A DNA stretch of 64,000 bases from JAPPLB01 sp965208945. GTDB taxonomy: Bacteria; Acidobacteriota; Terriglobia; Bryobacterales; UBA6623. The stretch is taken from assembly GCA_965208945.1 (NCBI GenBank), contig OZ242366.1, forward strand, positions 2,480,001 through 2,544,000, given 5' to 3'. The notes below the pieces were generated by a model that saw only the letters and a list, made by a program, of their open reading frames with translations, was not told the DNA's origin and searched no databases. Of the stretch, positions 9,084 to 17,481 are shown piece after piece. The translations under genes and the position numbers were made by a program. How positions within the stretch are numbered: the stretch's first letter is position 1; each line of letters starts with the position of its first letter.

Positions 9084-10058
9084 ATGAAGTCGTACTGGGA
9101 ACTCGAACAGGTGCCGGCTGACTTGCCGCCTACTGTCGTCACGATCGGGAACTTCGACGGCGTGCACAGGGGCCACATTGCCATCCTCGACCGCACGCGG
9201 GAGCTGGCGTCGACACTCCAGTTGGAGGCCTTGGCTCTCATCTTCGATCCCCATCCGACAAGAGTCGTGCGCCCCGACAGGGCGCCCGCGCTTCTGACGC
9301 TGCCCGTCGAGCGGCTTTGGCGCTTCCGGCAGTTGGGCTTCCACGCCGGCGTCGTAATGAAGTTCACTCCGGAGGTTGCCGCGCTCAGTCCCAAGGAGTT
9401 CATCCAACGAGTCGTCGTCGACCGTCTGCATGCTCGAGCTGTGGTGGTTGGCGAAAACTTCCGGTTCGGATGCCGCCAAGCGGGTGACTTCACGCGACTC
9501 CGCGCCCTCGGCGAGGAACTGGGCTTTCGGGCCGAGGCAGTCCCCCCGCTCGAGGTGGCCGGTGAGCCGATCAGCAGCACTCGCATCCGAGTGGCCGTCT
9601 CGAGCGGCGATCTCGGTCTCGCCCGGCGCCTTCTGGGGCGTCCTTTCAGCCTCCACGGTCCCATCGTCACCGGACACGGCGTCGGCGCCCGCGAGACGGT
9701 GCCTACCTTGAATCTCAAACCCGAAGCCGAGGTTCTGCCTCCCACCGGTGTCTACGTCACAATGACTTGTGACCCCTTGCGCGGACAGACCTGGAAATCC
9801 ATCTCGAACGTCGGCTACCGGCCGACCTTCGATGGCGAGAATCTCTCCGTGGAAACCCATGTGCTCGACGAATGGCGGGGTGAGCAGCCGGAGAGAATCG
9901 GATTGGCATTTTACCGTCGTCTTCGAGAAGAGAAGCGCTTCGCATCCGCCGACAGATTGAAGCATCAGATTCAGTCCGACATCCGTTCCGCCGAGCGATA
10001 CCTGCACAGGCTCTCGGCACTCAAGACCTCCAATCCGGAGGCAACGCCACAACCATAA
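9084..10058 (+). CDS. ribF: Bifunctional riboflavin kinase / FAD synthetase
   Basis: The N-terminal FAD synthetase domain has the nucleotidyltransferase signature TIGNFDGVHRGH at about residues 20-31 and the later ISSTRIR motif. The C-terminal riboflavin kinase domain shows GHGVGARETVPTLNL and PPTGVY. The enzyme phosphorylates riboflavin to FMN and adenylates it to FAD in the cytoplasm. Its 324 residues are normal for RibF. It follows the MBL hydrolase closely, so the two are likely co-transcribed. Confidence 0.93.
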   Translation: MKSYWELEQVPADLPPTVVTIGNFDGVHRGHIAILDRTRELASTLQLEALALIFDPHPTRVVRPDRAPALLTLPVERLWRFRQLGFHAGVVMKFTPEVAALSPKEFIQRVVVDRLHARAVVVGENFRFGCRQAGDFTRLRALGEELGFRAEAVPPLEVAGEPISSTRIRVAVSSGDLGLARRLLGRPFSLHGPIVTGHGVGARETVPTLNLKPEAEVLPPTGVYVTMTCDPLRGQTWKSISNVGYRPTFDGENLSVETHVLDEWRGEQPERIGLAFYRRLREEKRFASADRLKHQIQSDIRSAERYLHRLSALKTSNPEATPQP

Positions 10059-10092
10059 CCCGATACCCAATCAGCAGCCAGGAGCTTGTTAC

Positions 10093-11121
10093 ATGCCCAA
10101 CAGACTTACCCCAGGAAAAATCGAAAATCTCAAAGCCCTCACCAACGACCGCGGCGTGATCGCCGCCGCCGCGATGGATCAGCGAGGCTCATTAAAAAAA
10201 GCCATTGGCGCCGCGAAAGGCATCGACCGAGGAGATGTCACCGATGAAATGATGACCGAGTTCAAGGTGGCCGTCTCGAAAGTCCTTACGCCCCACGCCA
10301 GCGCTATCCTGCTTGATCCGCAATGGGGACTGCCCGCCGCTGAAGTCCGCGACCCCCATGCGGGCCTGCTGCTGTCCTATGAAGAGTCCGGATACGACAA
10401 CACGCAGCCGGGACGGCTTCCGTTTCTGCTGCCGGACATCTCGGTGCGTAACCTCAAAGAGGAGGGAGCGAACGCCGTCAAGATCCTGCTGTATTACACG
10501 CCCTTCGAACAGGAATCCATCAACGACCGGAAGCACGCCTGGGTTGAACGTATCGGCGCCGAGTGTGTCGCCCACGATATTCCTTTCTTTCTGGAGTTTG
10601 TCGGCTACGATCCCGAGGGCGGCGACGAGAAGGGCTTCGAGTTCGCCAAGAAAAAACCGGCGGTGGTCGGGGGCAGCATGCAAGAGTTCTCGAAGGATCA
10701 TTACCACGTGGACGTCCTGAAGGTCGAGATCCCGGTCAACCTGGCGTTTGCCGAGGGGGCCGGGGTATTCACCGGGCAGAAAGCGTACAGCAAGGAAGAG
10801 GCCTTCGAGCACTTCCGCCAGGCTGCCGAGCTTGCTGCGCGGCCCTTTATCTACCTCAGCGCCGGCGTCAGCAACGAACAGTACACGGAATCCCTGCGCT
10901 GGGCGGCGGAGGCGGGAGTCAATTTCTCGGGTGTTCTGTGCGGACGCGCTACCTGGAAGGAGGGAATCCCTGTGTACGGCCAGGGCGGCCCCGCTGCTCT
11001 CGAAGACTGGATGCGCGGCCAAGGCGTCAAGAACATCAACAACGTCAACGACTGTCTCCAGGAAGCCACTCCCTGGTTCCATTTCTACGGAGCCGGCAGC
11101 CCCGAGGAGTTGGCGGCCTGA
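10093..11121 (+). CDS. lacD: LacD-type class I aldolase (tagatose 1,6-bisphosphate aldolase family)
   Basis: The N-terminus LTPGKIENLKALTNDRGVIAAAAMDQRGSLKKAI is diagnostic of this family. The probable Schiff-base lysine lies in DVLKVEIPVN near residue 210. LacD cleaves tagatose 1,6-bisphosphate to dihydroxyacetone phosphate and glyceraldehyde 3-phosphate; family members also accept other ketohexose bisphosphates. No lac or tagatose genes are nearby, so it may serve general sugar-phosphate metabolism. Its 342 residues fit. AGGAG precedes the ATG at good spacing. Confidence 0.85.
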   Translation: MPNRLTPGKIENLKALTNDRGVIAAAAMDQRGSLKKAIGAAKGIDRGDVTDEMMTEFKVAVSKVLTPHASAILLDPQWGLPAAEVRDPHAGLLLSYEESGYDNTQPGRLPFLLPDISVRNLKEEGANAVKILLYYTPFEQESINDRKHAWVERIGAECVAHDIPFFLEFVGYDPEGGDEKGFEFAKKKPAVVGGSMQEFSKDHYHVDVLKVEIPVNLAFAEGAGVFTGQKAYSKEEAFEHFRQAAELAARPFIYLSAGVSNEQYTESLRWAAEAGVNFSGVLCGRATWKEGIPVYGQGGPAALEDWMRGQGVKNINNVNDCLQEATPWFHFYGAGSPEELAA

Positions 11122-11181
11122 TCGACGAAACGCACCAACGTAACGACACGATTGGTGAAATGCGGCTTGCGCCGCCCCTAG

Positions 11182-11357
11182 CCTGCATGTCTCACCACCC
11201 GACGGTCGAAGCACGCGATACGACCGCCATGACTTCGTTGCGCTTGCTTACCGTGCTCGATGTACAGTCAAGTACGCCTGCGCGCGCCAAGCAACTCGCG
11301 CCTCGTCCTGACGGCCCTCTCACCCACTTCGCCTCGCCGCGTGGTGAGAAATGCAGG
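11182..11357 (+). repeat. Element A copy 4 (full length)
   Basis: The termini are CCTGCATGTCTCACCAC and GTGGTGAGAAATGCAGG, flanked by CTAG and CTAA. The central loop is the short form GTACAGTCAAGTACG. It lies between convergent genes. Confidence 0.92.
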
Positions 11358-11401
11358 CTAACGCGAATTACCGCTTGTGGAGGAGACACGCTTGTGTCGG
11401 C

Positions 11402-12205
11402 TTAGAGTCCCAGTTCCTCGCGAATCACCATCGCCAGCTTGTCGACCTGAGCCACGGGCCAGTTAACCGCTCCGCTTGCGGCCAACAGCTCGGCCGTGTC
11501 GTCCTGCACCCCTTCTCCCAACACGACAGCCAGCGCCGACCCTTCGTTTTGCCGCTGCAACCGTTCGAACACAAAAGAGAGTCTTGTGGCGTCGTTGATT
11601 TCGTTCCGAACCGCGATGCCGTGCACGTACCTGGCCGCTCCGTTCGGACGATACGAATAGTCGAAGGAGAACCGCATCCGCGGCCCAGCGTACTGCACCG
11701 AGTCATTCGTCATCAAACCCCGCTCAGCATCGAGGAGGTAGTGCCGCCGGAAGCTGTCTTCCATGCGTAATCGCAGCGCGGCCCGGGTCCCTGCCGGCGG
11801 GCTCTGGCCTCGTTCAGCGCTCTCGTCCGGCTGGGGCGTCGTCACATAGGTATCGAACAATCGATCCATCTCCGCCGCCGCGCTCCTTCCCCAGAACGTC
11901 TTCGGAGACGTCACATCGAGTGATGCCGAAAGGTTTTTGCACAGCTCGTTGATGTAGTAAGAGAAGCCTTCCCCGGCCAGCCGATGTTCCTCGAACTCCT
12001 CGCGCAGCGCCTCGAGATAGGGCATCTCGACGAGTGGGTGGCAGTTCATGCGGCCGAAATCGGATGCGAAGCGAGCGTCCAGCAGTTCCCGTTGCTCTCC
12101 ATACAGCAATACGCCGACGTTGAAGAACTCCGCCGCTGAAACATTCGGCACATAGCGAATCAATTGGAAGTCATACCGTGATGACTCCTCACTCTTCGTC
12201 TGCAT
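11402..12205 (-). CDS. DUF3037 domain protein, partner of the HipA-like kinase
   Basis: The protein starts YDFQLIRYVPNVSAAEFFNVGVLLY, the hallmark of DUF3037. It has 267 residues and no signal peptide or membrane segment. DUF3037 genes commonly sit directly beside a HipA-like kinase gene; here only three bases separate them, which implies translational coupling. It could be a substrate, regulator or antidote of the kinase, but that is inference; no DNA-binding motif is evident. Confidence 0.8.
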   Translation of the reverse strand: MQTKSEESSRYDFQLIRYVPNVSAAEFFNVGVLLYGEQRELLDARFASDFGRMNCHPLVEMPYLEALREEFEEHRLAGEGFSYYINELCKNLSASLDVTSPKTFWGRSAAAEMDRLFDTYVTTPQPDESAERGQSPPAGTRAALRLRMEDSFRRHYLLDAERGLMTNDSVQYAGPRMRFSFDYSYRPNGAARYVHGIAVRNEINDATRLSFVFERLQRQNEGSALAVVLGEGVQDDTAELLAASGAVNWPVAQVDKLAMVIREELGL

Positions 12206-12208
12206 CTC

Positions 12209-13090
12209 TCACCCTCCTCGACTCGCGACAGCGCTCCCAACTCGTAGAGACCAGTTGGGAAAAGGGTCGCGTCCGGCGTTCTTGCTGTCCTTCACGAGAT
12301 CGGCGACACGCTTCCGCCGGGCGTAGAGCTGCTCGAGCATTCCCTCGAGTGCGTCGAAATCGTTGTCGAACCATCGCGGGGGGATGCGCTTCGCAGCATC
12401 ATCGAGCACCTCTTCGGGACAGTCCTCGATGCGTCCCAGCCATGGCTGGAAGTCATCAAACCCCGTGACATGCCGATAGACTTCCCGGCGGCTGTAAAGC
12501 CCCCGCTCAGCCGAATCGGGAAACTCCCAGGTCTGCGCGTTGAACGCAAACCCGTGATCGATCATGTTCGCCGCATAGGCCAGCGACCGGGATGCAACCT
12601 TTGAGGAGTCGTCATCCGACAGCATCCAGCGGCCGGCCCGATCGCGAAAGAATATGGCTTGGCGGCCGTTCGCATTGCTCACCCACTTGTCGAAAGCGAC
12701 CATCCCACAAAACGTACGCAAGTTGACGACAAGCTCCATCATTGACCAGGGCAAATAGTCATAAACCGCCCGCTTGTGAAGGTCAACCGGCCAGCGAGAC
12801 CCGAAGTGCAGCCCAGCTTCACAGCGCCGGTTCTTCCACCCCGCCTCCATCGTCATCTCCGGAGAGGCCTCGATCAGTTCCTCGGGCACCTCGACGACAT
12901 CCCACCTGGGCGCCGGAAGCTGCAAGTAGTCCAGCAGGACGTAGGAAACCAACTCGTTCACGAGGATGCGCGCATGTTGGGGATTGTTACGGAACTTGAC
13001 GACATAGTAGTGACGGTCATCCGCCAGCATCAGGTGGGCATTCGCGCCGCCCCGCATCCGGCGAATATGCTGGCAGGCAATCACAGACAT
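12209..13090 (-). CDS. HipA-like Ser/Thr kinase (HipA_2 type)
   Basis: The start MSVIACQHIRRMRGGANAHL is typical of the short HipA-like kinases paired with DUF3037; an in-frame extension upstream encodes nothing conserved. YYVVKFRNNPQH carries the probable ATP-binding lysine. The catalytic segment appears as AFDKWVSNANGRQAIFFRD (Asp and Asn), followed by LSDDDSSK. True HipA toxins phosphorylate glutamyl-tRNA synthetase and are paired with the HTH antitoxin HipB. No HipB-like gene is present, so this is probably a different two-gene system. Confidence 0.75.
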   Translation of the reverse strand: MSVIACQHIRRMRGGANAHLMLADDRHYYVVKFRNNPQHARILVNELVSYVLLDYLQLPAPRWDVVEVPEELIEASPEMTMEAGWKNRRCEAGLHFGSRWPVDLHKRAVYDYLPWSMMELVVNLRTFCGMVAFDKWVSNANGRQAIFFRDRAGRWMLSDDDSSKVASRSLAYAANMIDHGFAFNAQTWEFPDSAERGLYSRREVYRHVTGFDDFQPWLGRIEDCPEEVLDDAAKRIPPRWFDNDFDALEGMLEQLYARRKRVADLVKDSKNAGRDPFPNWSLRVGSAVASRGG

Positions 13091-13104
13091 CGTCAGACAG
13101 ACTC

Positions 13105-14064
13105 CTAGCGGTGTTTCTTCCACCAGATTTCGGGGCGGCCGGAGCGCCCCAGGTGTGGATTGGGCGCGGTCATCGCGCCGTAAAGCGCGGGCCGCCGCGC
13201 TCGGATATACGCACGCCCCGGCGCGACCGCGAGCTTGGCCGGGTCGCAAGTCGCGACGACGACTTCATCGCCTAGTTTTCGGCATTCGGCGAGGACTTCC
13301 CCGAAGGGGTCGAGGACCATCGAACCGCCGGGCTTGATCGTGTCTCCCTCGACTCCGATCGGATTCGAATAGACGGCGTAGACACCGTTTTCGTAGGCCC
13401 GCGCCGGAAGCCATCGCATCAGCCAGCTGCGTCCCTTGGGGCCATCGAACTCCTGGCGGCAGGTCACTGGGTCGATGTCACGGTTACGCCAGACTTCCGG
13501 CGCGACTTTCCCGCGGCCGGGCATCGGGCTCGGCAGACATCCCGTAACGTGCGGCATCAGGACAATCTCCGCGCCCATCATCGCTGTCAGACGGACATTC
13601 TCCGGGAGGTTCACGTCGTAGCAGATCAACACCCCGAATTTCGCGCCGAGCAGTTCGAAGACCGTGTAGGAATCGCCGCTTGAAACATGCTCACTGATGA
13701 AGGCATGGATCTTGCGGTGCTTCGCGACGAAACCTTCCGGCGAGACCACGACGTAGGTGTTGTAGAGTTGCCCGTCCGCCTGCTCGACGAGCCCGGCGCC
13801 GAGCGCGACACCCAGATCACGGGACAGCTCGATCAATCGATCGACGGACGGCCCGTCCGGGACCGGCTCCGCCAGAGCCTCGGTGTCGGAGCGCGAGAGA
13901 TTCTCGAGGAACGTATAGCCCGGGATCGAGCACTCATGAAAACAAACCAGGTCCGCCTTGTCTTCGGCGGCTTGGCGTCCGAGGGCGAAGATGCGGCTGA
14001 AGTTGTAGTCCTTGTCGCCGTCGCGGGCTTCGAACTGGGCGGTTCCGATGCGCAATGATCTCAT
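13105..14064 (-). CDS. Carbon-nitrogen hydrolase (nitrilase superfamily)
   Basis: The Glu-Lys-Cys triad of the superfamily is visible: Glu in LVCFHECSIPGY, Lys in KHRKIHAF and Cys in GVLICYDVNLPENVR. The protein has 319 residues, normal for the family, and no signal peptide. Members hydrolyse nitriles, amides or carbamoyl groups; the closest class by eye is the amidase/N-carbamoyl hydrolase type. It lies 14 bases upstream of the HipA-like gene on the same strand, but a functional link is not obvious. Confidence 0.85.
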   Translation of the reverse strand: MRSLRIGTAQFEARDGDKDYNFSRIFALGRQAAEDKADLVCFHECSIPGYTFLENLSRSDTEALAEPVPDGPSVDRLIELSRDLGVALGAGLVEQADGQLYNTYVVVSPEGFVAKHRKIHAFISEHVSSGDSYTVFELLGAKFGVLICYDVNLPENVRLTAMMGAEIVLMPHVTGCLPSPMPGRGKVAPEVWRNRDIDPVTCRQEFDGPKGRSWLMRWLPARAYENGVYAVYSNPIGVEGDTIKPGGSMVLDPFGEVLAECRKLGDEVVVATCDPAKLAVAPGRAYIRARRPALYGAMTAPNPHLGRSGRPEIWWKKHR

Positions 14065-14107
14065 GAGTATTCGTCAATGACGGCGGGGCGCTCGGTCAAC
14101 TTGCCTG

Positions 14108-14467
14108 CTAGTCGCCGCTCAGGAGGGGCTTCAGGATGAAAGCGAAGCCGATGGCGATGAAACAGACACCGGCAACCGCCCACGCGAAGATGGCGGGCTC
14201 GGGAGCCTGCGTAACCCAGGTTTCGGCATGCTGCGCGATGGCGATCAGGCCCGCGCTTCCGAGAAGCGCAAAGATGGCGACCGCAATCTTCTCCGCAATC
14301 GCAATCGGACGAAGCGCCCGCTCGTTCCGCTCGGCCCGCTCCTCAAGGCGGGCTTTCAGCCAAAGCAAGTGAGGATCCGGCAGGGACCCCTTCGTTGGCG
14401 ACTCCGACGCCAGGGTCTGCATCCAACGCGCAACGTCGGCATCCGAAGGGTGTGAAGAGTTGCTCAT
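14108..14467 (-). CDS. Small membrane protein coupled to the ECF sigma factor
   Basis: The protein has 119 residues with two predicted membrane helices near residues 57-78 and 92-113. A soluble N-terminal segment (DADVARWMQTLASESPTKGS) could contact the sigma factor. Its start overlaps the sigma gene stop by four bases (ATGA), which implies translational coupling. It lacks the HxxxCxxC zinc motif of ZAS anti-sigma factors, so an anti-sigma role is only a guess from position. Confidence 0.7.
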   Translation of the reverse strand: MSNSSHPSDADVARWMQTLASESPTKGSLPDPHLLWLKARLEERAERNERALRPIAIAEKIAVAIFALLGSAGLIAIAQHAETWVTQAPEPAIFAWAVAGVCFIAIGFAFILKPLLSGD

Positions 14468-15090
14468 TGCATGTCCGTCCCTTCCGAGTCAAGCAGCTTG
14501 CGCAGTTTCTTGCGTGCTCGAAACAGCATGACTCTTATGCTCTTGGGCCTGACCTTCAGGACTCGGGCGATCTCCTCGTGATCGAAACCTTCCACGTACG
14601 CCAGCCACAAGAGGGCTCGCTCGCGAGGGGCAAGGCGGCCGAACTGCCGCGCCATGTCGCCGCGCATGTCAAGCTTGGCCTCAGCCGGTTTGCGGAAGAT
14701 CGCCTTCCAACTCCATTTTCGCTCACGCTCGCGACGCCGCCAATGGTCGCTTACCAGATTTGTCGCGATGCGGTAAAGGTACGCCTTGGTGGCGCTCTCG
14801 TCCATGTCGCGGACAGGGGTGCGCAGGTACTTGACAAAAGCATCTTGCACAACGTCATCCGCAAGGTCGGCCTCTCCGCAGATCCGGAAAACGTAGGCCC
14901 TGAGTGCCGGCGCAAGCTGATCATAGAGGCGGTGAAACGCCGTTTCCTCGATTGCCTGGAGAGGTGTGGTCAAGGCTTCTTCACCCGGTCTGGCCGCCGT
15001 GGCCCCGCTGCTGATGAACGATTCGATCATGGCCGCGCGGTCGGGCGTCATCTGCCTACTCGCGCCGGACGCGTGATCGGTCTTCGCCAT
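14464..15090 (-). CDS. ECF-subfamily RNA polymerase sigma factor
   Basis: Region 2 is visible as LRAYVFRICGEADLADDVVQDAF followed by AYLYRIATNLVSDHWRRR. Region 4 is LAPRERALLWLAYVEGFDHEEIA followed by VRPKSIRVMLFRARKKLRKLL, with a clear helix-turn-helix. At 208 residues it has an N-terminal extension of about 40 residues compared with a minimal ECF factor. It directs transcription of a regulon not visible here. It lies between two small membrane-protein genes that overlap it on both sides, so the three form one unit. Confidence 0.9.
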   Translation of the reverse strand: MAKTDHASGASRQMTPDRAAMIESFISSGATAARPGEEALTTPLQAIEETAFHRLYDQLAPALRAYVFRICGEADLADDVVQDAFVKYLRTPVRDMDESATKAYLYRIATNLVSDHWRRRERERKWSWKAIFRKPAEAKLDMRGDMARQFGRLAPRERALLWLAYVEGFDHEEIARVLKVRPKSIRVMLFRARKKLRKLLDSEGTDMQ

Positions 15091-15520
15091 TCATCAGCCC
15101 CCATGCTTTCGAGAACCCGTATGAGACGGCGGCGGCGATGAGCAAACCAATTCCGGCCGAAAATATCGTGACTCCGGCGATCTGCAGTCCAGGTGTTTGC
15201 GTACTCAACCAGAGGAAGCCGATCCCGATCGACGTGAGGATGCAACCGGGGATGATGATTCCCAAGATGCGTTCTTTCGGACCATGCCGCTTCTCTGACC
15301 ACGTCTCGTCGAGGAAGCGTTCGCTGCCCTCCTGCCCGAGAAACGCAACGAGTTCCTGAGAGGATGCGAACTTGTCCAGGAGCTGCTTGTTGAATTCCGC
15401 GCGCGCCTGGGTTCTTGCCTGCTTCCTGCGGGTTTCCAACCACACGATGCAGACCACCATGGCGAACGCTCCCAGTGGAATGAGCATCGGGGAAATGCCA
15501 AATCCTCCCATGAACGGCAT
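15056..15520 (-). CDS. Membrane protein upstream of the ECF sigma factor
   Basis: The protein has 154 residues. One helix lies at the N-terminus (MLIPLGAFAMVVCIVWLET) and two more in the C-terminal half (GIIIPGCILTSIGIGFLWL and FSAGIGLLIAAAVSYGF), with a charged central segment rich in Arg, Lys and Glu. The gene starts after an AAAGGAG site and overlaps the sigma gene start by 35 bases. The arrangement suggests a sensor or anti-sigma role with the 119-residue membrane protein; no recognised domain supports it directly. Confidence 0.7.
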   Translation of the reverse strand: MPFMGGFGISPMLIPLGAFAMVVCIVWLETRRKQARTQARAEFNKQLLDKFASSQELVAFLGQEGSERFLDETWSEKRHGPKERILGIIIPGCILTSIGIGFLWLSTQTPGLQIAGVTIFSAGIGLLIAAAVSYGFSKAWGLMNGEDRSRVRRE

Positions 15521-15619
15521 GTCGGCTCCTTTGCTGCCGCGCCCGGCGGCGCTTTATCTGGTTTTCACAACTAGAACGCTTGAGCCGAGTGTTCGGTTAA
15601 CAGACAGGCGGCAGCAGAC

Positions 15620-16198
15620 TCAGCACTTCTTTGGCTGTAGTTCCTTATGGCGGAAGCAGTTCACCACGTGGTCGTTCACCATGCCGGTGGCCTGCATGAT
15701 CGCGTAGCAGATCGTCGACCTGCAGAACTTGAAGCCGCGGCGCTTCATGTCTTTGCTCATGGCGTCTGACTCCTTGCTGGTGGCGGGCGTCTCCTGCCAA
15801 CTCGGCCAGCGGTTCTGGATTGCGCGTCCATCGACGAACCGCCACAGGTAGGTGTCCAGGCTGCCGAACTCGTCCTGCACTTCGAGGACCCTGCGCGCGT
15901 TGTTGACCGCCGACACGATCTTGAGCCGGTTGCGAACGATGCCCGGGTCGAGCACCAGCTTCTCGATGCGCTGCGGTTGGAAGCGAGCGACCTTGCGGAT
16001 ATCGAAGTTCTCGAAAGCCTTGGCGTAGCCGGCGCGTTTCCTGAGGATGGTGAGCCAGCTCAGCCCGGCTTGCGCGCCGTCGAGGACGAGGTGTTCGAAC
16101 AGCAGCCGGTCATCGTGAAGCGGGACGCCCCACTCGGTGTCGTGATAATGGTCGAGCAGCGGGGCGTTCGCCCAACCACAGCGGGTTTTCTCAGACAT
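15620..16198 (-). CDS. tag: DNA-3-methyladenine glycosylase I
   Basis: The start MSEKTRCGWANAPLLDHYHDTEWG is characteristic of Tag, which removes 3-methyladenine from alkylated DNA. FEHLVLDGAQAGLSWLTILRKR and GFKFCRSTICYAIMQATGMVNDH follow in the expected order. Zinc ligands are consistent with Cys near the N-terminus, the late His of NDH, and HxxxC-like residues at the end (NCFRHKEL). Its 192 residues are normal for Tag. The ATG at 16198 is preferred over the in-frame ATG 15 bases upstream because Tag proteins start with this motif. Confidence 0.92.
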   Translation of the reverse strand: MSEKTRCGWANAPLLDHYHDTEWGVPLHDDRLLFEHLVLDGAQAGLSWLTILRKRAGYAKAFENFDIRKVARFQPQRIEKLVLDPGIVRNRLKIVSAVNNARRVLEVQDEFGSLDTYLWRFVDGRAIQNRWPSWQETPATSKESDAMSKDMKRRGFKFCRSTICYAIMQATGMVNDHVVNCFRHKELQPKKC

Positions 16199-16326
16199 GG
16201 CGGGCTGTTCCAACAGCGGTGCGGCGAAAGAGCGCAGTACGCGAAGGGCTCGAACCTCGAAGCATCGCCTTCGCCACCGCTGAGCGGCAGGCGGCGTCGA
16301 AGCAAGCTGGAGCCGGCAACATGGCG

Positions 16327-17475
16327 CTACCAGCGGAAAGCCTTCCGCAAAGGAAGCCTTCGCTCGGCCTTCGGATACCAGCCCGAAGCGGCATAGTCAC
16401 AGGTGTGCAAGTAACACCGCGCCCGCAGTTCATTCCCCGCAAACGTGAAGTGGCGGCTCATCGGCACCGTCGTCAGCCGCGCGTGATGCCGCGCCAGCGC
16501 CGACACGTTCACGAAGTGCACGCCCCATCTCGTCTCGACGTGGGACTTTCCGCCGTAGGTGTCGTCCGGGTAGGTGTGCGTGTGGGCGCCGAGCCACAAG
16601 TCGATCGCGCCCGGATGCGCCTCCAGATACTTCTCGAACGCCTGGGCGTCGGGCATGCTGTCCACCCAATAGAGATACGAAGCGCCCCGGGGCGTCCCGA
16701 GCGGTTTGTAGCCGTGGTAGTGCGAGCGCCACAGACCGCTCGCATCCTTGCGCATGCCTTCCCACTCACCGGACGCGACGGTCGTGTTCTTGAGCATGTA
16801 GTGGTGCGTCGAGACGATGATCTTGTCCTGGTTGGCCTCGACCATGTTCTTCCACCACGCGAACGTCTCTCCCGAAACCACCCCGCCGGGATTGCCCCCG
16901 AGCAGGTCGCGTCCGGGACGCTGCGTCGGCTCGTTGATGTCGCTCATCATCAGGAACAGCACGTTACCGACTTGCAACGAGTAGCGCTCCCAGGTTCCTG
17001 ACGCCGGGTAGGTGCGCTTCGACGCGTCGACGCCCGAGAACCTGGTGAACTCGCCCATCGGGTCGAGCCACTTGCGCCACCACCAGTTCTTCGGCTCGTC
17101 GATGCCCGAGCGGTCGTGGTTGCCGCAAACGCTGTAGACGTCCTCGCGCTTGTGCTCCCGCAAGCCTTTCGTGAACTGTCGAACCACCTCGGCCCCTTCG
17201 TCGTCGCCGGGCAGGTGCTGCGCCCCCGATTGGTCGCCGAGATCGACCGCCAAGTCCCATTCGAACGGCGGCGCGCCGTCCGGCGTGCCGAACTCCGATT
17301 GCTGAACGGCCTCGACGAGGCTCTCGCGGTTCCCGTAGCGGCGGTCGCTGCCCACATGGGCATCGCTGAAAGCCCACAGCCGCAGGGTGTCCGTGGAGGT
17401 TCGCTGCGCCGCGGCGCCCGGGAGCGTGAGTCCCGCGGCGAGTGAAGTCTTGAGGAAGTCCCGGCGCGTCGGCAT
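16327..17475 (-). CDS. Tat-exported metallophosphoesterase
   Basis: The N-terminus carries a twin-arginine signal (PTRRDFLKTSLAAGLTLPGAAA). A calcineurin-like phosphoesterase domain follows, with metal motifs AFSDAHVGSDRR, LAVDLGDQSG, VCGNHDR, STHHYML and GAHTHTYPD in order. The protein has 382 residues and is probably periplasmic; its phosphoester substrate is unknown. It is six bases downstream of the ceramidase-like gene on the same strand, so an exported lipid- or nucleotide-degrading pair is plausible. Confidence 0.85.
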   Translation of the reverse strand: MPTRRDFLKTSLAAGLTLPGAAAQRTSTDTLRLWAFSDAHVGSDRRYGNRESLVEAVQQSEFGTPDGAPPFEWDLAVDLGDQSGAQHLPGDDEGAEVVRQFTKGLREHKREDVYSVCGNHDRSGIDEPKNWWWRKWLDPMGEFTRFSGVDASKRTYPASGTWERYSLQVGNVLFLMMSDINEPTQRPGRDLLGGNPGGVVSGETFAWWKNMVEANQDKIIVSTHHYMLKNTTVASGEWEGMRKDASGLWRSHYHGYKPLGTPRGASYLYWVDSMPDAQAFEKYLEAHPGAIDLWLGAHTHTYPDDTYGGKSHVETRWGVHFVNVSALARHHARLTTVPMSRHFTFAGNELRARCYLHTCDYAASGWYPKAERRLPLRKAFRW

Positions 17476-17481
17476 ATGCGA

